A stretch of 64,000 nucleotides of DNA from Fragum whitleyi (GCA_948146395.1 OX411543.1:26242026-26306025), one strand, 5' to 3'; counted from the stretch's first letter, positions 1 to 11,885 are shown. Numbers and translations: made by a program. The notes: generated from the sequence alone by a model not told the origin.

Positions 1-397
1 AGCGTAAATCTTTGAGTAAAGCTCCTGTCAAAACAGGAATATTCTAGGTTCAGCATGACAAGAGTTTATCTATGTGCAATGTACATTCTTAGTATCACTT
101 TTTGGAATAAGCTCAATTATTCCTCAATTCTATGTTTCAAATATGTGATAAATAAAATGATAACATGATGAAATGACCACAAATATTCTCATCTATCCAA
201 GACTGTGTGAATGTATATAAAGCTGATAAGTGTAGCAATTGCAAAATTTAGAGTCAAACAACAAAAACTTTAACTTGTTCCACTACAAAAGATTGGAAGT
301 ATACTCTTTCTTTGACTACAAAAGAGGGCTCAGAAAATATGCAAGTTTACTAATGTTATCTTTTGCAACACAAACTTTGTGTCACATTAAAATATTT
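1..397. other. No gene seen
   Basis: AT-rich sequence. No open frame with coding character and no exon with paired splice sites is visible. It is probably intron or upstream sequence of the gene that ends at 2146. Confidence 0.4.
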
Positions 398-718
398 TAT
401 CTTATAACTATACAAGTATCCGTATGATAACAACCCGTATGATATTTTTTATGATATCACATAGTTATTTTTAGAACAATAATATCATACAGTTATTTTT
501 AGAAACTAGCATTTAAGTTAGAAACATCGACTAAAACAAGACAAAAAGAGGTTATAAGATAAATATAATACGTACTAAGTGTATTGTATGAAAAAATATC
601 TAACTCGGTTGTGAGAATTGGTAATTGTCTCGGCAGAGCCTCGACAATGATCAATTCTCCCAACCTCGTTAGATATTTTTTTCCATACAAAACACTAAGT
701 ACGTATTATATATATATC
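398..718 (+). repeat. MITE-like repeat family F, copy 1
   Basis: About 320 bases, repeated in inverted orientation at 11560-11885. Half of the element is a foldback: 'aatacgtactaagtgt' with 'acactaagtacgtatt', and 'aaaatatctaactcggttg' with 'caacctcgttagatattttt'. No coding capacity. The class is inferred from length, AT-richness, palindromy and copy number. Confidence 0.6.
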
Positions 719-871
719 ATTTATAATATTTATAATATTGATGGCAAATGAGAAATCATTCAGTAGTATTTTTTTTTTCTAAGAGCAGCAACATGACAAA
801 CCCAGAAAGTTGGAAGGGAAATAAATCAAATTTATAGTAGTAGTGAATCAGCATTGCTTATCTCCCTTTAG

Positions 872-967
872 GATCTACTTGAATTATTATTAAAATTACA
901 GGGTAAAGATCCTACAAGCCCAGCATATAGAGACCATTACTTGATACTGAAAGCCAATGGAATAGGG
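872..967 (+). CDS. Penultimate exon of an unidentified host gene
   Basis: A 96-base exon candidate bounded by a pyrimidine-rich acceptor (tctccctttag) and a donor (gtgagt). It is open in one frame and encodes 32 residues, beginning DLLELLLKLQ, an amphipathic leucine-rich stretch, and ending LILKANGIG. Its phase (0) matches the terminal exon at 1973. A second, weaker acceptor at 900-901 would shorten it by ten codons in the same frame. No domain is recognised and the upstream exons lie outside the window or are not visible. This is a splice-site and phase argument only, so the call is moderate. Confidence 0.5.
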
Positions 968-1190
968 GTGAGTGCTTGATATTATATATCAATGCTGGTA
1001 CCAATAGATCATTCGTCTGTCCATTAGTCCTGTCCTCAAAACGTATCAAAAAAATGTAACCATGTCTAATTTCTTACCAGTTAAAGATACAATTTTCATA
1101 CTCTATTTGAAGGTGGATCTCATTATATGGTATCCTGTGATACCAAGGTCGTTATCTTACAAGGTGAAAATATAGAGAGTAACTTATTCG

Positions 1191-1307
1191 TGTCTTAAAA
1201 TATCAATGTTATCTGGTCGCGGTTGGGAGAATTTATCATGACGAAGCTTTGCTTCGTCATGATAGTTTCTCACTGCCATGACCAGATAACATTGATATTT
1301 TAAGACA
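1191..1307. repeat. Long perfect foldback in an intron
   Basis: The outer arms 1191-1218 and 1280-1307 are 28-base perfect inverted repeats (tgtcttaaaatatcaatgtt at the left end). Inside them a second hairpin lies at 1235-1263, with atcatgacgaagc arms. It lies in the intron between the exons at 872 and 1973, so a transcript would carry a very stable hairpin. It is most likely a small foldback transposon. Confidence 0.7.
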
Positions 1308-1972
1308 CTTACATGTTGTTCTATTTATCATGCAACCTTTAAACCCGTAAAAATCAAAGAAATTCAGGCAAAAGAATAAGCAAATTTAAACTAAAATTTG
1401 AATTAACTCGATTAGAAGCTTGTTTTATCTACAGCAACAAAATAAATGATTAGTACAAACTGAATGTTATATTATAATCTTTTTTGTTAACTTCATGAAT
1501 GATGCTAAAGAATGCTTTGAAAAAGTATGTATAAAAGAAACTAGAACATTTTAGTACAGCGCAATTTAATGGTGGGAATTGTAATGATAAAAAGCAAAGA
1601 TTTGGCAATTTTAGAAATCTTGTTCTCCAAAATAACAAGACCTAGGACAATCAAGTTTGGTATACAACACAACCAGATAGTTACCTACCTAGTTTGTTCA
1701 AGTTATACCCTTGGTTTCAAAAACAGTCCCATCTCATAGAGCAAATTTGATAACATAAAAAAATACACCTGAATTTTAGCAACTTAAAAAATCTCTTTCT
1801 CCAAAAATTTCAATAGTAAGGGATTATGCACATCATAACCAGGTGGTTACCTATCAATTCTGTACAAATTATGTCATTAAGTTACGAAACAGCCTCACCC
1901 AACCTAGGGGCCATTTTTTATAAAAAGGTAATAAATTTTGATACTTTAAAATTATTGAATTTTTTCTTTCAG

Positions 1973-2146
1973 AATTCAGCAGCAGATGGCATACAGACAG
2001 ACATCGAACAGCCGGCCTATGATCGCCTTATACAGCGGACAATAGCTAAAGAACGTCGAAAACTGATTGTTAAATGGGTTCTAGTCATTTTAGTTGTTGC
2101 TATAGTTACCACTATAGCAACAGTGCTTGGTGTTCATTTTAAATGA
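1973..2146 (+). CDS. Terminal exon of an unidentified membrane protein gene
   Basis: The exon follows a good acceptor (ttttttctttcag) and runs 57 codons to a TGA. The encoded end has an acidic, then basic segment (AKERRKLIVK) followed by an uninterrupted hydrophobic stretch of about 20 residues (WVLVILVVAIVTTIATVLGV) and only three further residues. That layout fits a tail-anchored or single-pass protein with its C-terminus just across the membrane. It joins in phase to the exon at 872-967. I do not recognise the family. No AATAAA lies close behind the stop, so the end of the mRNA is not located. Confidence 0.55.
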   Translation, partial: NSAADGIQTDIEQPAYDRLIQRTIAKERRKLIVKWVLVILVVAIVTTIATVLGVHFK

Positions 2147-2238
2147 AATATGTAGTGCCGGCAATATATGAGACTGTTTATACGCTAACCATCATGTGAC
2201 TCAACAAATGAGAAAACCGTCAATAATTATTTTAATAT

Positions 2239-2678
2239 CATTCGGAACACGACTCGGCCAATCTCACGACCAATTTCCGTTCGGAACATCACTCGGCCAT
2301 TTCCGTAAACTGCAACAGACCTCGGATGTATGTAAGGCGGATGGGTATGTAACAAAATCGTGCATTTTGTTAGGCGGAAACAGTGTAAGAAAAACTAGCA
2401 CTGTAGATTTATATCTTTTACAGTAAATAACGGCTGAAAAGTCTTAATTTTTGAGAATGACGAATCTAAAGATAATTATATGAGTTTACGATGGTTTCAC
2501 GTCATTGACTTAAACGAGTAGCGTTGGCGACTTCGAATGTTTTCACTCACAGTTTCGAGGGCTAACGCTATTTTAAATGACATCGAGTTCTTCCAAAGTT
2601 TTTCCGTAATTTTTGAAAATAGTCCGTCTATGTACATCCGAGGTTGATCGTGAGATTGGCCGAGTGGTGTTCCGAATG
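2239..2678. repeat. MITE family B, copy 1, with terminal inverted repeats
   Basis: A 440-base element with near-perfect inverted ends of about 30 bases: it begins cattcggaacacgactcggc and ends gccgagtggtgttccgaatg. No open frame with similarity to a transposase. The internal segment around the word 'aacggctgaaaa' recurs at 3486-4673 and 30937-31346. Confidence 0.75.
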
Positions 2679-2681
2679 GAT

Positions 2682-3063
2682 CATTCGGAACATCGCTCGG
2701 ACTTTTCCGTAAACTGAACGTAACTGTAGTAATTTTTGGTCATATTTCGGTAATTCGGCTAATGGTGGTAATTCGGTTTATACGCTTGAAGAATAGTTTA
2801 TTCCTTTAAAGTTTTCATAGCGTCTGTAAAGATCATTATAGCAAGTTATAATTTGAAATCAAAACGCAGTAAGCCACTGCGTTTTGTTTTCAAATCATAA
2901 AATGTCCAATTTTAACCTTACTATGACTTTATTTTTCGCAACGTCATCCTCAGTTATGTTTGTGACGTCATGTAGACCCACGTGCGAAATGACACGCTTT
3001 CATGGCTGCGCCTGTATTATTCCCGAGGTCTATTCCGTAGAATCGCCGAGGGTTCCCGATTGC
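2682..3063 (+). repeat. MITE family A, copy 1
   Basis: It begins cattcggaacatcgctcgga three bases after the end of the family B copy and ends gagggttcccgattg. A central hairpin AAAACGCAGT-loop-ACTGCGTTTT is flanked by further pairing (atttgaaatc with gattttcaaat type arms). Non-coding. Five more copies lie in the window. Confidence 0.7.
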
Positions 3064-3084
3064 CGAATGGATCAACCTCGGATG

Positions 3085-3484
3085 CATTCGGAACATCGCT
3101 CGGACTTTTCCGTAAACTGAAAAGTACCTCGGACGTAAGTATAGTAATTTTGGGTCGTTTTTAGGTAATGCGGCTTCTGGTGGTACTTCGGTCATTTAAT
3201 ACGCTTGAAGAAAATCACATTTTGATAATTATTTCCGATCGTCCTATGAGATCTTTTGGGCATATTATAATTTGATGACAAAACGCAGTAAAACACTGCG
3301 TTTTGTCATTAAGTTATGCCCTCTTTTATTTCTACGTTGATTTCGTTTATGCAACGTCATCCTTAGCGGGATCGTTGGTGTTTGAGACGTCATACAAAAC
3401 CACGTGCGAAATGACGCGCTTTTATGGCCGCGCCCGTATTATTCCCGAGGTCTATTCCGTAGAATCGCCGAGGGTTCCCGATTG
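3085..3484 (+). repeat. MITE family A, copy 2
   Basis: A 400-base tandem neighbour of copy 1 with the same start, the same central AAAACGCAGT hairpin (about 3282-3303) and the same end. The outer ends are only imperfect inverted repeats of each other. Confidence 0.7.
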
Positions 3485-3485
3485 T

Positions 3486-4673
3486 CTCGGATGTACACTC
3501 GATGACGTCAGTTAAATGGCGTTAGCCCTCGAAACTTTAAGTGAAAACATTTGACGTCGTCAACACAACTCGTTTAAGTCACTGACGTGAAACCATCGTA
3601 TCCGAATATAAATATCTTTAGATTCTTTGTAACGGCTGAAAAATCATAATTTTTGAGAATGATTCGTCATTTTCAAAAAAAAAAATAAGATTTTTCAGCC
3701 GTTATTTACTTTAAAAGATAATATAATAATAGGTTTAACCTATAGACGGGAAAAGTAATTTGAAGAAAGAACCATTCTTGATTTAATAATTTACTCAACT
3801 TAAGCTACCGAATTTAACAATAAGGCTCCTGCACCCAAACTTTTGCCTAATCGACACGTGTGAATGATGTATCAATGGGCGTATATATGGGCGCACGTAT
3901 TATAGAAACTGCGTCAGGTCTAAATCCTAAAGGATGCGATTCCGACAAGGTGTTGGCCGGAATAGCTTTAGCTAAAATAGCTGTATTTACTTTTTTAAAA
4001 AAAATCAAACTGCGAATTTTGTTATAGATTTCATCTTTTTCAAGTCTTAACCGGGAGTATTGCTGTTGATTTAATCTCTTTGAAGTCTTATCCCGCTTTT
4101 CAATCCGACGTTAAAGCGCAACAACAATGACGTTGTTTTAGCGGGAAAAAGTAGCGTCTTTTTCCCCAAAAGTGTAGAATGACGTCATTTGCGGAGGGTA
4201 AAAAGAAAACGTTATCCAGACGAGATTCTAAGCAAAAATGTGTATCTTTTTACATGTAAGGCTGATTCTGATCCCAATTTCACGACAACAATCTAAATTT
4301 TGATTATGAACGACAGGAATAAAATCGAAGAAAAAAATGTTGATAAAATAAATAATAAAACAAAATGGCGAAATCTCGCGAGATCATCATCCTCCATGTA
4401 GGCCGCCATTACGACACAAAATTAAACTTTGATGGTATATGTATTCATTTTGATTTTGATTATTTTAATGTTTTACACGCGTTATCTAGAAGCGGAAAAA
4501 GCCGCAAAGCGCCCTTCGGGCGCTTTGCGTTACTTTTCCCGTATAAATCTATAGTGCTATGTTTTCTTATACTGTTTCCGCCTAACAAAATGCACGATTT
4601 TGTTACATTCGCCTTACATACATCCGAGGTCTGTTGCAGTTTACGAAAATGGCCGAGTGATGTTCCGAATGAT
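3486..4673. repeat. MITE family B, copy 2, interrupted by another element
   Basis: The left part (3486-3745) contains the 'ggcgttagccctcgaaact' segment and the aacggctgaaaa foldback. The right part (about 4542-4673) resumes with the tataaatcta...cgcctaacaaaatgcac segment and the inverted terminus ending gatgttccgaatg. Comparison with the copy at 30937-31346 shows that about 795 bases were inserted between them. Confidence 0.6.
3748..4540. mobile_element. Element nested in MITE B, short inverted ends
   Basis: The insert is bounded by gggaaaagtaa (3748-3758) and ttacttttccc (4530-4540), an 11-base perfect inverted repeat. Near the right end, at 4504-4528, is a GC-rich hairpin (gcaaagcgccc, ttcg-type loop, gggcgctttgc). 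No coding frame with recognisable similarity. I read it as a non-autonomous DNA element. Confidence 0.45.
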
Positions 4674-4679
4674 TTTAAT

Positions 4680-7211
4680 ATGTGACCAATTTGAATTCGG
4701 TTAGAAGCATAGAGTGAGTGGAAGTATCAGGAATTTTCTGGATGTGACAAATCTTTAAAAATCTTCGGATAAAAAGATATTTAAGACCAAGTATAATTTT
4801 ACATTGTTTTCAATAACTTTTTTATTACGAGATCATAAAAAGATTCTCCACATCCAGCGAATCCCTTGACCGTTTCCGCCTTTTTTTTTTCTTCAAAACC
4901 TTTAAAAAAGCATTAAGCATTTACAGAATAATTTAGTTTTACAGAGAAAAAATTGTGTCGCCTGTATCTTGTCTGTGGTTTAGCAGAGATCAGAAAATTA
5001 AAACTAAGAAGATACATTTTTCTTGGCTCTTACACCCTTTTGATATAACCCCCCCCCCCCCAAAAAAAAAAAAAAAAAAAAAAAAACGTATGAATTAAAC
5101 TGATTCAATTTGTTTGCACTGATTCAGAATCATTTTAAGATTTATGTAATAGCTTCGAAAAGCTTCTATTTTTCTGTAAACCTCACTATGCAGTCTCTAT
5201 CAAATACGTAGCTAACTTATTCGAGCAGATCGTCAGGTTATGGGATATATACTGAGCAACTTTAAAAACGCAACAAAGTAAATTTGAAATTTGAGCACGC
5301 AAAAGTAGATTTATCTTAACTAAATTTGGCTAAAATCATACAAAGAAGATACTCTGTTGAATCGACTTAATCTTTATTTGATCTGACGCTTTGGTAAGTT
5401 TCGGCATAGCAATCTACTGTTCATTCTTTCTTTGTCACTGCACTTTTCATGGTTGATTGATTTAAAAAGTCAGATGTGTGGAAAGTAATTAGATCTAACG
5501 ATAAACATTTCAAAAACCATTAAAAGAAATGAAATCAACTCTCTCACTTTGCAAAAACTGTTCTCTGAATCGAGTATGTCAAAAGAGAATTGTTCCTTAG
5601 AATCGGAACGTCGTTAACCTCCATTAGACTTAAAAAAATATTGATTTTTCCATCAATATTTGAACATCTATAAGGTAGGACCTTGCCAATAAGAAGTTTC
5701 AGAAGAGTTTGCGTGTTAAAATAACGTTCATGTCATGTCGTAAACAAGCTCAAAATGTCATCTCAGTTCTGAACGACATGTCTGCTAAGGGGCTTAAAGC
5801 GTTAACAAGCTTTGTTTGTCAAAACCGCGTTCACATGAAAAACGGTTCTGGTTCTAGGAATGGAAAGGCATGTTAGTGACGTCATTTCTGTTCAAAAAGA
5901 CGACGTTTTCGTGTCGCTTTGGACAAAACGTGATGAAATTATATGATTTATACTAATTGACATGAAACAAACGGAAAACGTTGGAGGGCGACCTAAACGT
6001 CCTAACTACAGCTTGCACTAGCTATAGATACGACGTTCAAGTTGCCCATCAACGAAAATGATTGAAACAAAATGGCGGGAAATGTGTGCAGCCATCTCAT
6101 TATTAATTATATTTTTTTTTTGGATTGGTCAATTGATTTTTTGGTTGACAGCAGAAATTTGTTCACTAAAAAATAATGCAAAAATTACGCCAAAAAAGGT
6201 ACCGGTAATATCTAAACAGATTCTAAAGGCTTTTGAAAAGACTATGAGGTTATTTGCTCCAAGATATGTCATTTGAATTAGACATTTGAAACAAAAACAC
6301 TAATCCTACTCAAAATATACGGGGGAATTAACTTATTACATTAAGAGGGTAAACTGGTAGCCCGCCATCTGAGAGATTAGTAATCTACAGAAATAAGGGC
6401 ATTAACCCAGTCTAAATAAAAATGGTAATACATGTAAAATTATCTCCCCGAAACTTTCGTTGCAAAATCCCTTCATCTCAAGAAAAAATCCTCTCACGTG
6501 AATGTAATAAAATATTTGCCAAAAAACGTTTGATTTGTCTTTTTATTTATGTACGTATTCCGTTTGTCTTTGAAAAATATGTATCCTCATATATGAAGTA
6601 GCCTAAATCAGGGACTTTTAAATATATTTAGGGCCCGTGCCTAAATGTATTAAAATATTTTCCATATACATGTTTAGGCCTATAAACAAGCTGCTGAAAA
6701 CAAGTTAAAATAAAGATTAACCCGTTTCTGGTAAATTTCTGAAAAATGTTAGTGAAAACTATTGGCGTTACACAACAACAGCTTACATTCCGCTCTAATA
6801 GCGAGAAATATCTCACTAAGTGATCAACCCTCGTGAAGATATAGTTAACGTCATTGTCGTTCATTCAATAATTTAATTCTACTTGATTCCATCAGATTTC
6901 GTGCATTCTGATTGGTTGAAATAATGTTTTTCATTTCTCAATTTTGATTACGCAGCTATATTGTAAGCTTCCGCAAAAAGTAGTCCCATGGGAAAAGTGA
7001 TTCATTGCTAACAAATCTTTACATTTTTTTTTGCTTCATGGTATTGAATATGAAGAGATAGTTTGTTGATTTCATTGAGATATGAAACTAAAAACCCAAT
7101 CACATTCATGCATGAATCCGCTTCGCGTATTCATACAGTGTGATTAGATTTTAGTTTCATTCCTCAATGTTATCAACAAATAATCTCTCCATCTCTTTCA
7201 TCAAATAAATA
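4680..7211. other. Gene-poor intergenic stretch
   Basis: No exon or long open frame. It holds a C-run/A-run low-complexity tract at about 5049-5086. A frame at 6058-6276 has a hydrophobic segment but no support beyond an ATG. Confidence 0.5.
7060..7200. repeat. Imperfect foldback around 'gcttcgcg'
   Basis: Arms gagatatgaaactaaaa and ttttagtttcattcctca pair, and so do atgcatgaat and attcatac around a CGCTTCGCG centre. Non-coding; probably a small foldback repeat. Confidence 0.5.
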
Positions 7212-10066
7212 CGTGACCCGTCAAGCGAAAAGGGACCATCAGGGATAGATTTTTATTTAGGTAAAAGATACATGACATTACATGGTAAAATATGAAATAA
7301 ATGATCACAGTGTAGCCAGTATTTAAAACAACATAAAACAGATGATCACAGATATTAAATAGATACCATGTCTGCCACATCCTTACCTAGGATAACGCAA
7401 GAAAGAGAAAGGTTATCTCTTATTTCCATTGCGGTCCTATGCAAGGGTGTGGCCGACATAGAGGGACATGGTGATTAACTTTCAAAGTCAGGGTAATTAT
7501 TAAATACTCATCACAGCATTTTTATCACAGTTAAATGAACTTTAGTTTTACAAAACTTAGCGGCTTAAGTGCCCTTTAATTTTAGCTTTAAATTGGGAAA
7601 GTGACTCAATAGCTTTGATATCGGCTGGTAAGCCATTCCAAAGGCTGCAGCCCATGTAAGAAAACGACTTTCTCCCATGGGACCCAACCTTCGGTACCGC
7701 AAAACAACCACTGCTGTTAAATCTGGTATTATAACTGTTTACGGATGCTTGCGCTGCAAAGTGTTGTTTCATATAGCCAGGTGCTAATCCGTTTTTAATT
7801 TTAAACACATGTAAAAGCGTTATCTCTTCTACTCTTTTGGAAACAGGTAGCCATCTTAGAGTTTTGAAATGTATATCTGAAATTTGGGATCTATGAGGTA
7901 ACTCTAGAACAAATCTTATGGTTTGGAGCTTATCAGTCCACTCCTTGTTTAAATCAAAATACCAAAATGCACAAGCGTAATCAAAATGACATTGAATTAA
8001 GGCTGAAACAAGCAGTTTTCTAGTTTGGAATGTTAGATATTTGCTTTTACGATACAAGAACTTCAGACGTGCGTTTGCTTTGTTGAGTAATGAACTAGCC
8101 ATTAATTCACCGGATAAGTTTTGTTCTAGAGTAGCTCCAAGATATTTAACAGATGAAGTTGAATTAATAAGATTACCATTACATTTAACATTAATATTTG
8201 TATTAGATTTAATCTTTTGCTTCGTACCAAAAAGAATACATTCGGTTTTACCAAGATGTAAAGACAGCTTGTTTTCAATAAGCCATGATCTTACAAGGTT
8301 AAGGTCCTCAGACAATGCCTTTTCCACAGTCACCATAGACTAGTATAGCAGAATCATCTGCATAAAGAAAAAGTTTGTTTTTAATCACAGCAGCCATGTC
8401 ATTAACATAAATTAGAAATAACAGTGGACCAAGTATCGAACCCTGGGGAACACCACATGTAATATTAGCAAGTGAAGAATGAACTTTATTTACGTCAACT
8501 GGTTGTTTTCTATCGTTCAGATATGAAGAGAACCAATTAATAATGTCATTACCGAGTCCTAATGATTCAAGTTTCATTAAAAGTATTGAGTGCTCAACAG
8601 TATCGAATGCTTTTTGTAAATCAAGTTGGACCATATCTACATAGTTACCTTTATCCATTTGAAATCTAATGTGGTCAGAAAGATGGATGAGACTGGTGTC
8701 TGTGGAATAGCCTCTTCGGAATCCAGATTGAAGATTATACAACAGATCTTTTTCTTTCAGATAATTTTCAACTTGGTCAAAAACAACCCTTTCGAATATT
8801 TTTGAGATAACACTCAATATAGATACTGGTCGATAATTACCTACGCTAGTCTTATCACTTTTCTTATATAAAGGAACGACCCTAGCTGATTTTAAATCAG
8901 GGGGGACAATTCCCTGGATAAAAGACAAATTTACAATATGAGTCAATGGGCATGCAATAATCGAAGAGCAGTCTTTTACAAAACGTGCTGGAATACCATC
9001 AAAACCAGTAGACTTGTTCGCATCTAATTTATTTAAATATTTTAACATTGTGTTTTCACTGACTAAATTAAAAGAAAAACTATTTCTACATATACCTTTT
9101 CTGGCATAGAATGATCCTACAAAATCTCTACCAAATACAAAAGACGGAGATGCTAAATTTGACACAAGGTTGGCAGCTACCGTAGTAAAAAAAGAGTTGA
9201 ATCCTTCAGCCACAATAAATTTATCAAAACACAAACAGTTGTTAAAACTATGTTATCACAAGAACAATTATTCTTTTTGGATGGCATTCCAAGTTCTTTA
9301 AGACATTTCCATAAAGATTTAGAATTATGTTTTTGCTCCTCACATGTGCTCTTAAAGTATTTTTTCTTGGCTTTGAGTAGACAATACTATGCCGAATTTC
9401 TTAGTTTTTTAAAATTTTCAAAATTTGAATCACTTTTATTTTTCATATAGGCGTTCCATGCATCATCTTTTTGCTTAATATTCTCTAGTACTTCAGGCGT
9501 AAACCAGGGCTGAGTTCGTTGCTTAATTCTGATTCCCTTAACAGGTGCAATACTATTTAGTACATGGAGAAAAAAATAGATTTGAATGATAACCATGCTT
9601 CACATACATTATCACTCAAGAGAACTGGACTCCAATCAGAAGAGAGCAGAGTTGATTGAAATAAATCCTTAATATAATTTTTACAAGATCGAACAGTTAC
9701 TGATTTATGCTGACCAATAAACTGTTTACTTACTTTCCTGGTGCAATGTACCATAAAGTGGTCACTAAATGATGTGTTTACAACACCTGACTGTAAAACT
9801 TTACTAGTGTCTGAAACTAAAACAAGATCAATAGGTAGTGCTTTAAGTGTCGAACCCGGTCAGCATGCGCGGACTGCACAGACTGACTAGGTTCGAAACT
9901 TTTCGCACTTTGCTTATTCTCTGAATCTAGAATGATCAATCCACCTTCCAGTGAAAGAATTTTTGAAATGCGACTTCTGGTTGACCTATGCTGGATCAAA
10001 TCTATTTTTCAATAATTCATTTATAGAATTCCCGGATGGTCCCTTTTCGCGTGACGGGTCGCATAT
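7212..10066. repeat. MITE family L, copy 1, split by the LINE
   Basis: The left end, gtgacccgtcaagcgaaaag at 7212, and the right part from about 9835 (aagtgtcgaacc...) to the inverted end ccttttcgcgtgacgggtc near 10066 together match the intact copies at 35706-35945 and 36346-36604. The LINE occupies the gap between about 7243 and 9834. Confidence 0.65.
7243..9834 (-). pseudogene. Broken LINE, L2/CR1-like reverse transcriptase
   Basis: A 5'-truncated non-LTR retrotransposon on the minus strand. Pieces in successive frames spell the end of the endonuclease domain (9557-9754, with MVHCTRKVS), a linker (9387-9596, with RTQPWFTPEVL), the reverse transcriptase (8308-9234, with NYRPVSILSVISKIFE, LDLQKAFDTVEHS, GVPQGSILGPLLF and the YADD catalytic box) and the thumb/C-terminal region (7557-8336, ending FKAKIKGHLSR). 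The frame changes near 8310-8336 and at least twice more upstream, so no intact protein is made. The 3' untranslated part runs from 7556 to about 7243. It is inserted inside a MITE of family L, whose two halves flank it. The clade is inferred from motif style only. Confidence 0.85.
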
Positions 10067-10675
10067 CCATCTTACACTGGAACAAACAAATGATCTTGTT
10101 ACCTTGATACTACAGCTTTGTTCAGGCTGTAGTCACGAGATTTGACCCCCCAACGACGATTGATATTTGGAACCGATAAAGGATTTTTTTCTTTCAATTA
10201 TGCATATAGGGTTAATATTATAACTAAACATATATATTCGTAATATATTTTATTGGGTATTGAATAAGCCATTTACTTAACACGGAAGAGCTTCGGGTAC
10301 ATGTACTGTGATCGAATTTAAACCAATAAATCGCCAGCCCTGAGATATACATGTAACCGATCGATATAAATCAGATACGAAAGGTAAAAATGGCCGATGT
10401 GTGATTTAAACCTCGTATCGACAGCTAGAATAAGCTAAATATATAAGGTTTTGATCTTTATGTGCTAATCATTAATTGTCAAATATGGCTAATACTTGTC
10501 TATTGCAAAGCTTGCGTAATTGCGGGTATCTCATTCTGAGTAATGGATGAGGTATTCGTCATTGAATTCTACAATCCTGGTCTTTGATAGAATTTTAATT
10601 AATTTGAAAGTATGTATTTCAACTTCTATTATCAGTTTTAAATAAATATATCTTTTTTCAAAAAAATTGTAACCT

Positions 10676-11032
10676 ATCACGCGAAAACGGACCGCCTGGC
10701 TTGTGCGTAAAGCGTCGACGCTAGTTAGACTGCGCGCATTGCGCAGCCTAACTAGAGTCAACACTTTAGCGAAAAGGGACCATCTCGGCAGTGCATTAAG
10801 TGGCGACTTGATTCATACTTAGAAGACTGCGCAGACAGACCAGGGTCCGGAAACCTTTCGCAATTTGCCATTTTTTTCGAACCAAAAATGAACAGTAAAC
10901 ATTCTCGTGAAATGATCTTTGAAAAACAACCTCTGGTTGACCTATGCTGGATGCGAACTACATGTATTTCCCACAAAATTATGTAACGGAGTTCCCAGAT
11001 CGCCACTTTTCGCGTTACGGGGCACATTTATT
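10676..11032. repeat. MITE family L, rearranged copy
   Basis: Two partial starts (10676 and about 10770, both with gcgaaaa-ggacc) precede the typical body and the inverted end cttttcgcgttacggggcac. The first start encloses an extra foldback (ctagttagactgcgcgc with gcgcagcctaactag). Confidence 0.5.
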
Positions 11033-11194
11033 CAGAGAATATTGATTTTTGTAAATATTAACCAAATATTTGATTTTAATTTCAGGCATAAAAATAAAAT
11101 GAAAAAGTTAACACTTTTTTTCTATTATAATAGCACTTAAATACACAACGGTATTGTCGACCAAGTCCTCGTGACTACAGCTAGGATGGTCTAC

Positions 11195-11197
<3 letters not shown>

Positions 11198-11226
<29 letters not shown>
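11198..11226. repeat. (TAA)n microsatellite
   Basis: About nine uninterrupted TAA units. The flanks up to about 11560 show no gene. Confidence 0.9.
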
Positions 11227-11559
11227 TCTTTATTTAACGAATGTAGCTTATTAAGAAAACATCATTCATGGAAAAAATTACACAATGAATTACTTATGTA
11301 CAATAAAGCCGTCGGAAAAACATTCAAAATCAAACAAAAGTCTGTCTAACAAATACTGGTTCGTACACATTCTTATAACATACCATGCACGCAATCAAAC
11401 ACTTACACAAGCACTATCAGACTCACACAGATAAATAATCGAACATACATACTGATTAAAACTTTAAAAATGATAGATTTGAATAAAAATTAAATATTAT
11501 GGTGATGACAGTTATGATTTTTGGCAACCCATTGATAAAAAGCGAAGAAACTACAAATG

Positions 11560-11885
11560 AGTGAGATACATATATAATACGTATTTAGTGATTTTGTATG
11601 AGAAAAAATATCTAACAAGGTTGGGAGAATTGGCTCTGCCAAGACAGTTATCAATTCCCACAACCGAGTTAGGTATTTTTACATACAATACACTAAATAC
11701 GTATTATATTTTTCTTCTAGCCTTTATTGGCCTTGTTTTTGTAGATGTTGCCAACAGAAATGCAAGTTTCTAAAAATATTCGCATTATATATTTGTTCTA
11801 AAAATAACTATGTGATATTATAAAAAATATCATAAGGGATGTTATCACACGGATATTTGTGTAGTTATAAGATAACAAGTTTATT
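11560..11885 (-). repeat. MITE-like repeat family F, copy 2
   Basis: The reverse complement aligns along its whole length with 398-718, including the 'cacatagttatttttagaac' segment and the aatacgta foldback. Confidence 0.6.

Noticed and set aside
4504..4528. Rho-independent terminator
   Set aside because: The hairpin resembles one but this is animal DNA and no T-run of the right kind follows.
4365..4685. 106-codon open frame
   Set aside because: It covers the end of the nested element and the right part of a family B MITE; chance frame.
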